Positions 1 through 10,208 of a stretch of DNA of 31,563 nt are shown in pieces. A program made the position numbers and the translations under genes. Source of the DNA: Thermomucor indicae-seudaticae (Eukaryota; Mucoromycota; Mucoromycetes; Mucorales; Lichtheimiaceae); the NCBI GenBank assembly GCA_000787465.1, contig JSYX01000408.1, positions 1 through 31,563 on the forward strand. Reading direction: 5' to 3'. Every line of letters starts with the position of its first letter. Within the stretch, counting starts at the first letter, position 1. Below the pieces are notes generated by a model. The model did no database searches. It saw nothing but the letters and a program-made list of their open reading frames with translations, and had not been told where the DNA came from.

Positions 1-55
1 GCTCAAGGCTGATGGGCAACCCTTGGATGCGGAAGAAGTTGAGAACACTGGGTGA
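1..55 (+). CDS. 3' end of an unidentified gene (partial)
   Basis: The first complete codon starts at base 2 and the frame stays open for 17 codons to a TGA at 53-55. The visible C-terminus is short, acidic and hydrophilic (ends EEVENTG). It is followed 30 nt later by an AATAAA, as expected at the end of a gene. Too little remains to identify the product. The call rests on the frame plus the poly(A) signal only. Confidence 0.5.
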   Translation, partial: LKADGQPLDAEEVENTG

Positions 56-84
56 CCTTGGGACTCCAAGTCTCTTTCTATTTT

Positions 85-90
85 AATAAA
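85..90 (+). terminator. poly(A) signal of the left-edge gene
   Basis: AATAAA lies 30 nt after the stop codon of the partial gene at the left edge, inside an AT-rich stretch. It fits a eukaryotic cleavage/polyadenylation signal. Confidence 0.5.
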
Positions 91-415
91 GTCCATATTT
101 TGGTACAAGATACTAGAACGCACAAATAAATAAAAAGATACAAGTAAAACGGTACGCACGTAGAAAATAAACCCATTTTCTGCTTCTGCCGAACTTTGGT
201 TTTTGTGACTTTGATTGTTACAATGGTGATGCATTTTGCTGGTTGGCACACATTGGCATATTGTGTAACATTGCCCGAAAGAACTTTTTTGCATTATGCA
301 GGCATATCCAGCAGAGTATTTCATAGGACCTTCAGCTGCGCAATTGTCTTGTATTTGCTAGAAAAGTTCTCGTTATTCACAAATGTCATAAAGAAATGGC
401 ACATCGAGGGAAGTC

Positions 416-1100
416 CTAGCTGTATTTATTGCTATCTATCCTTGTGCTTGTTGCAAGAAATAACTGAACGACTCCAGCTTTGCCTTTGCCGGGCAGGCTC
501 GAGTGATGTGGATCACCTTCAAAGTAGTACAGCTTTCGCAAGATACGGACCTTGCAAATAAAGCAATTTTCCGCAATTGTTTCAATTAGCCCAGCTCTGC
601 AAATCCATTCCGCACAATCAGCCATCGTTCAATAGACAGATGGTCCTCAGGACAGCTGCTAGTTCCTCGGCTCCCGTGAGTGTTCTAAAACAAAGCTACT
701 TAAAACATGGAGCGTCTTTAAACACCCATTGGAAGGTTCTCTGGTTTTTTTTTTGGTTAATGATGATACTCTCTAGAGAGTGGTGACGCCGTCGGAAAAA
801 CTTGACCATGATACTGTCAATGCTTTGCAGTCTATTACGGGAGCAATGCTTGCTGTAGCTAGAATCATTGTGCCGACGCTGCCAGCCTTGCATTCATGAA
901 GAAGATTCCGTGGAATGCCTGATAAAGTCTGGACGATAAAATGAAAATCTCATTCAAGTTCTGTGTCTGCAATGGCGAGAGCGTCTCTTTTGTCAGTATT
1001 TGATGGTAAAAGCATTTAATGTCGATCGGGCATATGTGCTGCTCGAGATATCGACTGAAAGCCCGGTTCAGCGCAGGTACCCCTCAACAACGCACAATTT
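416..1100 (-). other. coding-like minus-strand segment, unresolved gene or pseudogene
   Basis: No complete gene could be built between 91 and 1135. On the minus strand, about 885-1075 holds an open frame of about 60 codons that reads like real protein (motifs such as RYLEQHICPID and SSRLYQAFHGIFF) but has no ATG of its own and ends in stops. Further left, 416-625 is a second open frame starting MADCAEW with a CFIC pair. An overlapping frame shows a CESC pair followed by H and C, which could be a zinc-binding module. I found no splice sites that join these segments in frame. It may be a decayed gene, or one whose introns I failed to find. Function unknown. Confidence 0.25.
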
Positions 1101-1135
1101 TTTGACGTTTGTGCCAGTGTTCTGTGGCAGAAAAA

Positions 1136-2415
1136 ATGACGACCATGTTTAACGATGATGACACATTGTTGTAAGCTACCAACCGATTCCAATTCGCTTC
1201 GCTTTCTGCTAGCATTGAAAGCCTTGTACTAGTTTGCCTACACCACAAGATCGGTTAAAAGCCGAAATTAGTGACCTGCGCAAAAGACGCAAGTAACACA
1301 GACGTTGCAAAGAGAGCATACTCAATGCGAAGAGTTAACACGGGCCACAATGCATAGTGCAGAGAGCCAATGAAGCTAAAGAACGACTGCAACGTGAAAT
1401 TATGGAAGAAAAGATTGCGCATTTTGCAGCAGCCCGGTTTTCAGACGAAAACAAAGGTTAGTCAATCCGGCTGATCAAAGGATGGTGGTGGCTAACTGTG
1501 GAAAGAACATAGACTGGACAAGGTACAAGGCGTCACAAATGAAACAAGTACAGCAACAGGTACTTTATCTTTTTAACCTTCAAATGCGTATAGCATTTGC
1601 TTATTGATATGCACAAACTTTCCAAGATATTCGAGCAAATGATGGCGGCCACATGGGCGCGATGTATTCAAGAAGTCGTTGGTTATTATCGTCTAAGTGG
1701 CAGGACCACTTTTGATTTTCAGAAACGCTATACAGGCATTCGACTAGAAACATTTTATAACGGTAAGATGTAAAAGAAACAATTCTCTATATATATCTGA
1801 CCTGGCTCTAGGTACATTTCATGAACCTTATTATCTCCTGATACGACAAGATGCCGTAAACCGCAATCAAGCTTCCATCGAAAGACACACAATCCCGTAC
1901 TTTATACCCATGGAGCGACTCGAGAAACAGTTCATGCCTCATGATCAAGAGGTAAAGTTATCTTCGACTGATGCAACCCCACACACTCAAATTCAGACGC
2001 GCGCACCATCCAGACACTGTTACGAATACTCCATGACTTTCTCCTTGCCTATGTCGCCAGACGGGAACAAATGAAAGAACTCGAAGAACTGGCTGAAGAT
2101 CGTCCATCTTTAACTGTGGTCCCGGTGTTCAGCGATGCGAAAAACAAGATAACTATTGTCGAAAAAATTAACGAGCAAAGGTATTAAATCCCATCCACGG
2201 CTTTCTTTTCGGATACTTAGCGCTTTGAGTACAGGCCTGTTAAGCTTGTCATTGAATATGAAAATCTCGCTTCCGATCGCCCGACAAAAGTCGAGATACG
2301 TAACGTGTCATCATCACCTGAATCTTCAGTATCAGACTACGGGCATGCCGAAGAAGTATTCTTTACTCACAAGCTGATCGACGCTTACCGATCAGTCTTT
2401 GATAATAATGCATGA
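1136..2415 (+). CDS. CENPO: CENP-O / Mcm21 inner-kinetochore protein
   Basis: Eight exons: 1136-1170, 1233-1292, 1365-1456, 1513-1559, 1627-1762, 1812-1951, 2014-2180 and 2235-2415, giving 285 residues, close to the roughly 300 of human CENP-O. CENP-O belongs to the COMA/CCAN complex that links centromeric chromatin to the outer kinetochore. The N-terminal third is coiled coil (DLRKRRK and a following Glu/Lys-rich helix). The conserved core is then clear: YYRLSGRTTF, GIRLETFYNG, EPYYLL, HTIPYFIPMERL and LHDFLLAYVARREQ, in the family's order. All exon joins keep the frame. The join 1292/1365 uses a GAG acceptor and is the weakest; the small first exon is also tentative. The stop is 65 nt from the stop of the convergent SSD1-like gene. 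Confidence 0.8.
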
Positions 2416-2480
2416 AAACGTTTATACAAAAAGAAAACATTTACACACAGAATGCTGAGTAAAAGTCAGGGGTGGGTGCG

Positions 2481-5400
2481 TCAAGCTTTTGAGGGCATTT
2501 CAGCAAACGGATTAACAGGGTAAACGTTTATGATGGGTGGGGAGCGTTGCATGTTGACCTTGAGCAACACATGAAGCCTTGAGAATATCTTGAGGCGTTG
2601 CATGCATTTTTCTGCATCCAGTTCCTCTTTAGCACTGTCTTCAGAAGGCCTTTTAGCAATCGGTTTGCCAAGAACTGGATCGTCGATATCTTCGTCCTCG
2701 ACATAGAGTCGCCCTTCTTCTGCGGACTCATCTTCATCTTCTGACTGTTGCTCTTCCTCTTCTTCTTCTTCTTCATCGATATCCTCCCCGTCTTCCGCGA
2801 AAATCGGTGTCGCTGCACCTTTCTTCCAGTACAATTTTAGGGAAATAGCAGTTGGTTCAAATTCTTCGCGCTCCAGTGGCAGAGAGTTGGTGGGAATACG
2901 CTTCTCTATACCATATTCTGGTACCAAAACCTCGAACGCATCTTTAACCACATGCGTTACAATAGCAGCTCGTATAACCGGGCCTTCAGTTTTATCCAAT
3001 CTGTCGAGATAGCGAGCAAGGTATAGCTGGGTATGCAATTCTTGCGCGTTCTTTGCACCGTCTTTGCTGCGGTTGCATTCCACGGCGATCTTTTGGATTG
3101 TCTTCTTATCATAGCCGCATTGTTCTATGTAATTTACACATCTCATTATCATCACGTTTCTTTTTGTCAAAGTGTACCATCCAACGTACCTTTGTTGCGT
3201 AATGCTGCCTCCAGCTGTCGATGCACAATCACATCCGCGTATCGGCGAATAGGAGAAGTGAAATGAGTGTACAAGGGCACGTTTAAAGCGTAATGTGTGT
3301 ATTTCGAGATGTCCAGAGTGCCAGTGCAAAAGTATTTCGCTCGTTGCATCGGTTTAATGGCATGCACCATCAGCACTGTTCTCACATCCTCCGATGTAAT
3401 GGCGTCGAAAGAGCTCTGGAGTCCACCGGCACTTGATCCATCTATCTTATAGCCCAATTCATCTGCAAGTTTTAAGAACTCCTCAAGACGCCTCTCGATA
3501 GGTGGAGCATGTCGTCGCAAGAGAGCTTCATCGGGATAATGACGCGATATCTTCTCTGCCACGCTCATATTGGCTCGAAGCATAAATTCTTCAATGAGAC
3601 GATTAGCTTCCTTGAGTTCGTAGATATAAACGCTTTCAGGCTCTCCACTGTCGTCCAGTTTCACAGAAAGACGGATCGAACTGATCGAAAGTGCACCACT
3701 TTCAAATCGTCGTTTGCGCATATGCTGTGAAAGTTTAAACAGATGTAAAATATCCTTCTCTATCGCCTCCCGTGGATGACCATGCGTTTCTGCACTTTCG
3801 GGAAGACCCTTTCCTTCAATAACAATCTGTGCATCGTCGTACGATAGCTTGGCGCAAGACCTAATAACAGAATGAGAATTTTATGCTCATACAAAAGACC
3901 CAGAAAAAGGATACTAACCGGATGATACTTCTGCCAAACCATGTGTCCAAGACATTACCTACAGGGTCCATTTTCCAAATCACAGAAAAAGCCAATCTAG
4001 AAGTAAGAGCATCGTTGAGTATCGATATCAACCATACGTTGAAAGTTCGGTCTTACCTATCCACGCCTGGATTAAGACTGCAAAGATCCTCACATAACGT
4101 AGCCGGAAGCATAGGAATGACCTTGTCCACCATATAAGTGCTCGTCCCTCGATGCCTTGCTTCGCTATCCAGGGGGCTGAACCGTCTTATAAAGTACGAG
4201 ACGTCCGCAATATGGACTCCAACTTCAAAGTTGCCATCGTCCAAGGGCACTACATGAACAGCGTCATCCAAATCTATTTGATGGATAGTCGTGAGTCTCG
4301 ATATATTCCAACTACAATCGGCAAGCTAAGGAGACATACCTTTTGCAGTCGATGGATCTATAGTAAAAATACGATTTTCGCGCAAATCCCGACGAACTTT
4401 GTACTCCTTACTGGGAATATTCCATGGAACCGGTGGAAGATGTTTAAGAGCCTGCGGGCTAAAAGGCGCGTTCTTGATGTTGCAATCCGCAAGAATAGCG
4501 GCGGTTTCTACTTCCATATCCCCAACAGTCCCCAGATATTGTAATATCTGTCCAAAGGGATATTGGGCGTCGATAGGCCATTTGGTAATTTTTGCCTACA
4601 TTCTTTTTGCTTAGAACTGTCAAATAGGAAGAAGACATTGACAATGCACTTACTGTAAATAACTGATTCTTGTACTGATCCGGTTTCGTGATAAACTCAG
4701 ATGGCGCAAGGTGAATAGGAATAGCAATTAACGGGGTCCTCCTGTCAGTTGGCTTGAACCAGACCAAACGGATTTCTTTGCTCTTATTGTTTTCCTGGTC
4801 TTCGGGTACAACATTTTCGTCGTTGCCTTCTTTTTGATCGTTTCGACTCGCGACCGGCATCTCCAGGGACAAAGTACTGATATGATAAGCCAACGTTGAG
4901 TATTCTAAAACATTGAACAACACTTCAGTAACTTACCCAGCATATGTTTGATACGGTGCACGTTCGAGAATGCCAACAACCTCTCCGCAGTACTTCGGTT
5001 TATTTTGATCCGCAACGTCGTCCTCTTTCTGCTCCTCGTTTTCTTGTTCGGCGCCGGACGGTTTCATGTTCTCACCCTTAGTCTCGTCCTTTGTCTCAGG
5101 TGGTGATGCTTTATTGGCACCTTCTCTTTGTTCTTTCCGCTTCTGATCCCTCCTCTTTTTCGAGCTCCATATCTTGTCTACATCCAACAGACGGACAGCT
5201 ACCACATCTCCTTCTAAAGCTCGATTCCGGTCACGCTGTCCATAGATATATATGTCACCATCAAGGTCGTCTGATGTAACATAGCTATCTCCTCGTCGTC
5301 GCTTATTGATCCGCAATATCCCCCTGTATAGCGTTCCCTCCTCTATGCCCTTTTGTATTTCCTCAGGACTCAGGAAAGGCGAAAAGCGTTGCTTTCGATT

Positions 5401-6991
5401 CCGGCTATGTTGGTCATCTGGGTGAACGTACTTTGGTTCTTCGCGGCCTGATGGATGGTGTAGATTATGCTTTGGGGCTAGCAGTTTTTTTAGTCTTCAA
5501 TAATGACAAACTCTTGTCTTTCTTCAGTATTTACCTCTCGATTTCTCATTATGCGTTGTTTTCGAATGCCGGATCTTTATGGTCTCCGTTACTATGACTC
5601 TATCGTTGGAGTCAGATTCGGGTGGTAGGTTAGGAGCATTGTTCGTGAGACGCTTATTCAGCTTTCCAGGTTCCTCTGGAGCAAAATGGAACATATCAAT
5701 GCCATTTTCTGGATCAGGTACATAAAGTGTAGTGGTCTCGGCGAACGACATCTCGTGATGGTTTATATGTTGAGTACGCAATGGTCTTCCGTGGTCAAAC
5801 CGCGGATACATGCTCACTTCGACGGGTATTGTTCGATCTTTGGACAAACGTCTTTGACGAGTCTGCTCAAACAAGATTCCTCGTTTATTCTCTTCTTTCG
5901 AGCTTCGTCGTTTCTGCTTGCCGTCCTTAGTGTGTGGTAGATATTGCTGTTCTCGTCCAGAGGTTATGCTCTTTGATTGATTCATTTTTGGACCGTTACT
6001 GTTCTTGCTCGTGGGACGTCCAGATGATGTTGATGCGACCGGTGGACGTCTTGTAGCCAAGTCCTCTTTCTTTTTGTTTTCTTTGCGTTGTTTCTGTTGC
6101 GGTTTATGCTCATCTTGTTGGTTTTGTTGAGTTCTCACCTCATCGGTGGTTTTCTTTTCTTTCGTGCGCTTCTTCTTTTCTGTCTGTTTCGTCTCCGCCG
6201 ATCCACCATTTTCTGTCGTGTGTTGATCAACAGAAACACCATTAGACTGAGCATGCTTGTCAGGAACAACGGTTCCCTGTTTTTCAATTGCTGCAGCATC
6301 CTTCTGTTTGCTGACGCTACTATCACTGGTCAGGCTGCTTTTAGCGACGACATTTGCGTTCTCAGGTACAACGGTATCTCGATCGTCATCACGTTTCTCG
6401 TCCACGACAACATTTGTTTTCTCGGATACAATATCCCTTCTGGTTACAGTGTTGACCGTGTCAACAACCTTCTGTCTTTCGACGGTGACAAAGCCCTTTG
6501 ATGCCGTAGCATTCTCGTCCACAGTTGTCCCTTCAGTCTGTTTCCCTGCGCCACGACCCTTATTCTTATGCTTATTTTTCTTTGGCTTTTTAATTCCATT
6601 CGTTTCGTCCGGTGTCTTTTTGTCATTTGACGAATGAGTCTTGGCAGATCGTACGTCATTAGATGTCTGCTTCGATGGACGATGTTCTGGTTTCGGTTGT
6701 TCGTTACGATTTCGACTGCCAACATCAGGCTGACCGCGACCTCGACCACGTCCGCCTCCACGTCCACGCCCACGCCCACGCCACCAGCCACCTCTTCCAC
6801 GAAAGCTGTTTCGACTAGACTCTGGTTTCGACTCTTGGTTTCCGTCCTTTACAGAAGCTTCATTCCCTTCGCTCCGCTTATGTGGTATCCGGTCCCCTTC
6901 CTTTCTTGCTTCGTTCTTCTAAAAACTACATTAGTGTCTCAAATACACCGAGGATATTTCCGTAAAAACGACATACCTGGTTGTCTGCCAT
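2481..6991 (-). CDS. SSD1: SSD1/DIS3L2-type RNase II (RNB) family protein
   Basis: Nine exons, from the start: 6991-6977, 6918-5535, 5477-4937, 4876-4654, 4595-4340, 4273-4057, 3996-3919, 3860-3190 and 3124-2481, giving 1342 residues (yeast Ssd1 is about 1250). Order: an RG-rich box (about 45-66); a long Lys/Glu/Ser-rich disordered region to about 495; cold-shock RNA-binding domains from about 498 ([36 protein letters not shown], then [15 protein letters not shown]); the RNB domain from about 797; and an acidic Glu-run near the C-terminus. The RNB active-site motif IDPSTAKDLDDAV carries all four acidic residues (D801, D807, D809, D810), and [18 protein letters not shown] supplies the conserved Arg. 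In ascomycete Ssd1 the nuclease site is degenerate and the protein acts as an mRNA-binding regulator of cell-wall messages. This copy looks catalytically competent, like DIS3L2, which degrades 3'-uridylated RNA. All joins keep frame. Confidence 0.93.
6736..6801 (-). other. RG/RGG box in the SSD1-like protein
   Basis: Within exon 2, residues 45-66 are almost only Arg and Gly (repeats of RG and RGG around a single Trp). Such boxes bind RNA, are substrates of arginine methyltransferases and promote recruitment to RNP granules. The DNA shows it as an internally repetitive GC-rich stretch. Confidence 0.85.
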
Positions 6992-7568
6992 GAGTGCTGA
7001 TCTACCAAAAGAAAGGGACGCAGCACCTCTGAAGCAATGCTTAAAAATGTCTGAGATTTTTCTCTGGACCAATTGGAAAGAATGACAACTTCCAGCATAA
7101 ACTGTGTGAGTCGCTATGATCCAGAAGGCCGCATATATTCCGCAAAAACGACCACCTGAAATAGGGCTACCTGCCTACACAAAGGTCAAACTCATTAGTT
7201 TTTATGACAGAAAGCATCGCACTAGACGCTTCCCTTTATTATGTAAAGTTCGTCTTATAGGATTAAGCGAACTTTGTTGAACTTTTTAAGGCGTGTGCAG
7301 AACATTTTCATACCAGTAGCTCTGAAGATTACATCGATAGGATCTAAACATATATATGGTTTCGCTATGAGCCTGGTTCTGCATACTTTTTAACACTATT
7401 ATGCTGTTTTCTTGAAAATGCTAATCCGGAAAACAGTGAATTCAACAGTGACTCAACCAAACGAGATTTTCTTTATTTCAATGGCATTTGCCAGCTGGAG
7501 CTCGCTAAACCGACGTGGTATACAACACAGTGCCGCCTCACCTGTCCCCCCCCCCGCCTTATAGCTCC
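6992..7568. other. intergenic, nothing recognised
   Basis: This stretch lies upstream of the SSD1-like start at 6991. It is AT-rich with scattered stops in all frames. It presumably holds the SSD1-like promoter and the 3' flank of the ORF at 7569. I see no repeat, RNA gene or further coding frame. Confidence 0.4.
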
Positions 7569-8036
7569 TCAAGGCGAAGGAGTAGACCTTTGACGTTGCC
7601 CACCTCTCTCTTGTACCGTGGAGATTGGATTTCTCCTGTTGCTTATCGAAAAAGAAGGTTTGCAGCCGTTCCTACAAACACCGTAGTACACTGGCTTAGC
7701 TAAACGCAATTTCGTCAGGTCTATCTGTGTCTGCTCATCACTCATCAAACGCGGACACATATCCAGATCATAAGCATTAAGCAATGAACTGCATACGTAT
7801 AAACATCCATACATACGATTCAGTTCTTCATTGGATGACGACGTGTAGCTGTTGAAGAAAGAGACGAGATCCCGTTGGAGTATTCGCCGCCTCTCTTTCC
7901 GTCCATGTGTTGCAACTCGATAGTTTTCGGGTGGTAATCTCGACATTTCGTGTGCTATTTGGTGGGAGTAATCCTCTGGGTCTTGGACATCTCTTGCATC
8001 GATCATGCTCATATCATCACTGATGACAGAAGACAT
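7569..8036 (-). CDS. unassigned protein, 155 codons
   Basis: An uninterrupted frame starts MSSVISDDM and runs to a stop at 7569. The first about 110 residues are acidic-to-mixed and read like a folded helical protein (segments such as HGRKERRRILQRDLVSFF and MYGCLYVCSSLLNAYDLD). The last about 40 are basic and Ser/Pro-rich and may be intron read-through: a GTTTAG at about 7706 could be a donor. I do not recognise the family. No signal peptide or membrane segment is visible. A real gene is likely, but its boundaries are uncertain. Confidence 0.45.
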   Translation of the reverse strand: MSSVISDDMSMIDARDVQDPEDYSHQIAHEMSRLPPENYRVATHGRKERRRILQRDLVSFFNSYTSSSNEELNRMYGCLYVCSSLLNAYDLDMCPRLMSDEQTQIDLTKLRLAKPVYYGVCRNGCKPSFSISNRRNPISTVQERGGQRQRSTPSP

Positions 8037-8074
8037 TTATGGCACCTGTTGATGATGCCAACGTCGTCATCTCT

Positions 8075-8094
8075 GCGCAGTCTAGCGCAGTCTA
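8075..8094. repeat. 10-bp tandem duplication
   Basis: The decamer GCGCAGTCTA occurs twice back to back, 40 nt upstream of the start of the ORF at 7569-8036. It is a short direct repeat, probably a replication-slippage product. Confidence 0.6.
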
Positions 8095-8878
8095 GCGGAG
8101 ATAAAGAAAGAGAAGACCCTGAAATACGTATGTATCGGTTTCCTTCCATATCTGTTGGACTAAATTGCCTTCTGAACCGGCACCAACTCATGAGGGATCA
8201 GCATCACCTCAGTTTCAAATGTTGACATGACGCGAAGCGCAATTGAATTCGCCTTGTTAATGTCTAGTTTCGGAAATACCTGCCGTTAACTAATCAGCAG
8301 AAACTGATCGATTCAAGTGTTGCCTTCGACGTTTTCCGAGTCTCGAATGTAATCCTGGAAGAAGGACCAATGCGGTTATTGTTATGCTCAACGGTCGTGT
8401 CATGCCCCTATTTCTTCCCGCTCTGATGGAGATCTCAGATAGTTCTTTTCTCCAGCAGATGTGCCAAAAAATTTCGTTCTTCTGCAACTCGTGTCTCTGG
8501 GGCACGGTCGACTAGAACACGCTAAAGTTCCTTATATTCATGGAATCGTAATTGATAAAGACAAATCCACCAGCGAAACCATGAAGGTCCAAAACCCGCA
8601 TATCAACAGCATCAAACTATTTTGTTATCAATTAAGCCTTGAGCACTCACTTTGTTGTGGACATATCATAAATTTTTCGTGCAAACCTGGCAAAGTACAA
8701 TGCATCCGGTAAAAAGCAATTAGTAAGGTGGTGCAATTTAATTTGAAAGCATCTTAGGAATGGTAATAAAAGCTTAGTGATAGAAAGCTCTTACCAGCTC
8801 TTAAAAAATGATAAAGGAATTCGCCAATCCGTAAAATATTTTGTTAATATGAAAGTAAAATTTTAAGATGCCGTGGTG
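8095..8878. other. intergenic, no supported gene
   Basis: Several short frames overlap here on both strands (for example + strand 8294-8514 and 8461-8712, minus 8290-8505), but none resembles a known family and none can be joined to a neighbour by good splice sites. The right part becomes very AT-rich towards the tRNA. A small unrecognised gene cannot be excluded. Confidence 0.35.
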
Positions 8879-8962
8879 TCCAAGTTGTCCGAGTGGTCTA
8901 AGGAGTCAGACTTAAGATCTGATCCTCGAAAGAGGGCGAGGGTTCAAACCCCTCACTTGGAA
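8879..8962 (+). tRNA. tRNA-Leu (anticodon UAA)
   Basis: The 7-bp acceptor stem TCCAAGT / ACTTGGA closes an 84-nt cloverleaf with discriminator A. T8 and a G-rich D arm are present. The anticodon stem TCAGA / TCTGA encloses the loop CTTAAGA, giving anticodon TAA. A long variable arm (TCCTCGAAAGAGGG) marks it as a class II (Leu/Ser) tRNA. The T arm is GAGGG TTCAAAC CCCTC. There is no intron. A short T-run (Pol III terminator) follows at about 8969. Confidence 0.95.
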
Positions 8963-9304
8963 CTATACTTTTTGCATAAGTATTGCAGACATGGGACTTT
9001 TTCTTTTCCGTCGCTGGTTTCAACAGATTGACCAAAATCCCCAACACAAGGCGGAACAGGCTGTCGCTCTTTGGCAATGAGTATGAAGAATCTTTTGTGG
9101 TCTACTATTTTCACGGTCCACTGAGACCCAAGAAATTGTCGTCAAGTATCGGTTCTCGATTATCAACGCAATAACAACGACACAAAGGGGTTCGACAAGG
9201 GTAAAATATTAATTACAGAAAGGGCAGTAAATGATCAATGTCTATTTCCCAGTGAGCTTCTACTGTCGAAGAGAAGCAACTGCGAATAAGCAAATTTTTC
9301 TTCT
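8963..9304. other. intergenic between the tRNA and msrB
   Basis: It begins with the Pol III T-run of the tRNA and contains the 3' flank of the msrB gene. A 63-codon + frame at 8983-9174 is present but resembles nothing and has no splice partners. I see no other feature. Confidence 0.4.
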
Positions 9305-10045
9305 TTACTTTTCCTCATGGAAACGTAAACTGATGCTGTTCACGCAGTGTCGTTCATCGGTTGGTGTGTTAAAGCCTTCGCCTTGGAAGACATGCCCTAA
9401 ATGACCACCACACTTGCTACAAGTGATCTCAGTCCGTTTCATGCCAAAGCTATTGTCTTCATGCCGACTAACAGCACCTGTGTCCGCCTCGCGAAGGTCA
9501 GTGATTTATGGATCAAAAAAATAAAAGAGTCCTCTAAAAGTTTTACCAGGAATAGCATCAAAAACTAGCAAAATAGCGTATGCATAACATTAGTTACAAT
9601 TCGACATTTTTCGTTTCTTCAGAGGGTTGACTTACAGGCAGGCCAGCCGCAACCGCTATCGAACTTTGTATCAGACGTGTAAAGCGGTGCGTCGCAGCCA
9701 GCACAATGGTAGATACCTAAAATACCAATATAAGCGCACCAATCCTTCCTGGTAGACCATTTCCGATGAGACTAACCTTTCTCATAATGCTTGTTATACT
9801 TTCCAGTACCCGGTGGCTCGGTACCTATTTCACTGAGTATATAACAGCTTTTTTGTTGTAGGCAACAAAAGTCTACCTTTCTGTCTCAAGACACGAAATT
9901 GCTCGGGAGTTAGAATGGCCCGCCATTCAGAATCAGACTTGAAATTGTTGCTTGACATTGCAGCTGCAGACAATGTAAAGGATCGCGAAATTCTATAAGA
10001 GGCCTTTCGCAATGTGAGTGCTCGCGAAAACAATATGCGAAACAT
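9305..10045 (-). CDS. msrB: peptide-methionine (R)-S-oxide reductase MsrB
   Basis: Five exons: 10045-9877, 9824-9777, 9716-9636, 9564-9547 and 9477-9305, giving 162 residues. It reduces methionine-R-sulfoxide in proteins, using thioredoxin to regenerate. The SelR domain is complete: TPEQF near the start, the zinc pairs C77-x2-C80 (CAGC) and C125-x2-C128 (CSKC), SGCGWP with C95 in the recycling-Cys position, FFDAIPGAV, and [11 protein letters not shown] with catalytic C150. The first about 30 residues are Arg/Ser-rich, lack acidic residues and can form an amphipathic helix, so the long form probably goes to mitochondria. A second ATG at residue 30 (MSSNNF) could give a cytosolic form. The fourth exon is only 18 nt, yet all joins keep frame. 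Confidence 0.95.
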
Positions 10046-10208
10046 ATGCGGGAAAAATGCAGGGCTGTGTAACGACAGGGCTTTATGGAGACAGCGGGTT
10101 TCTTGACGAAAAGAATTTGATCACATAATAGAAATAACGACAAATAATATTAGCTTTACGTGTGTAAATAATTGGTGTACAAGACGAGGTGGTATATACA
10201 GAGAGAAG

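Noticed and set aside
6257..6637. Long + strand frame rich in Val, Ser and Thr
   Set aside because: It is the antisense shadow of SSD1-like exon 2, whose identity is secured by joining to the RNB exons.
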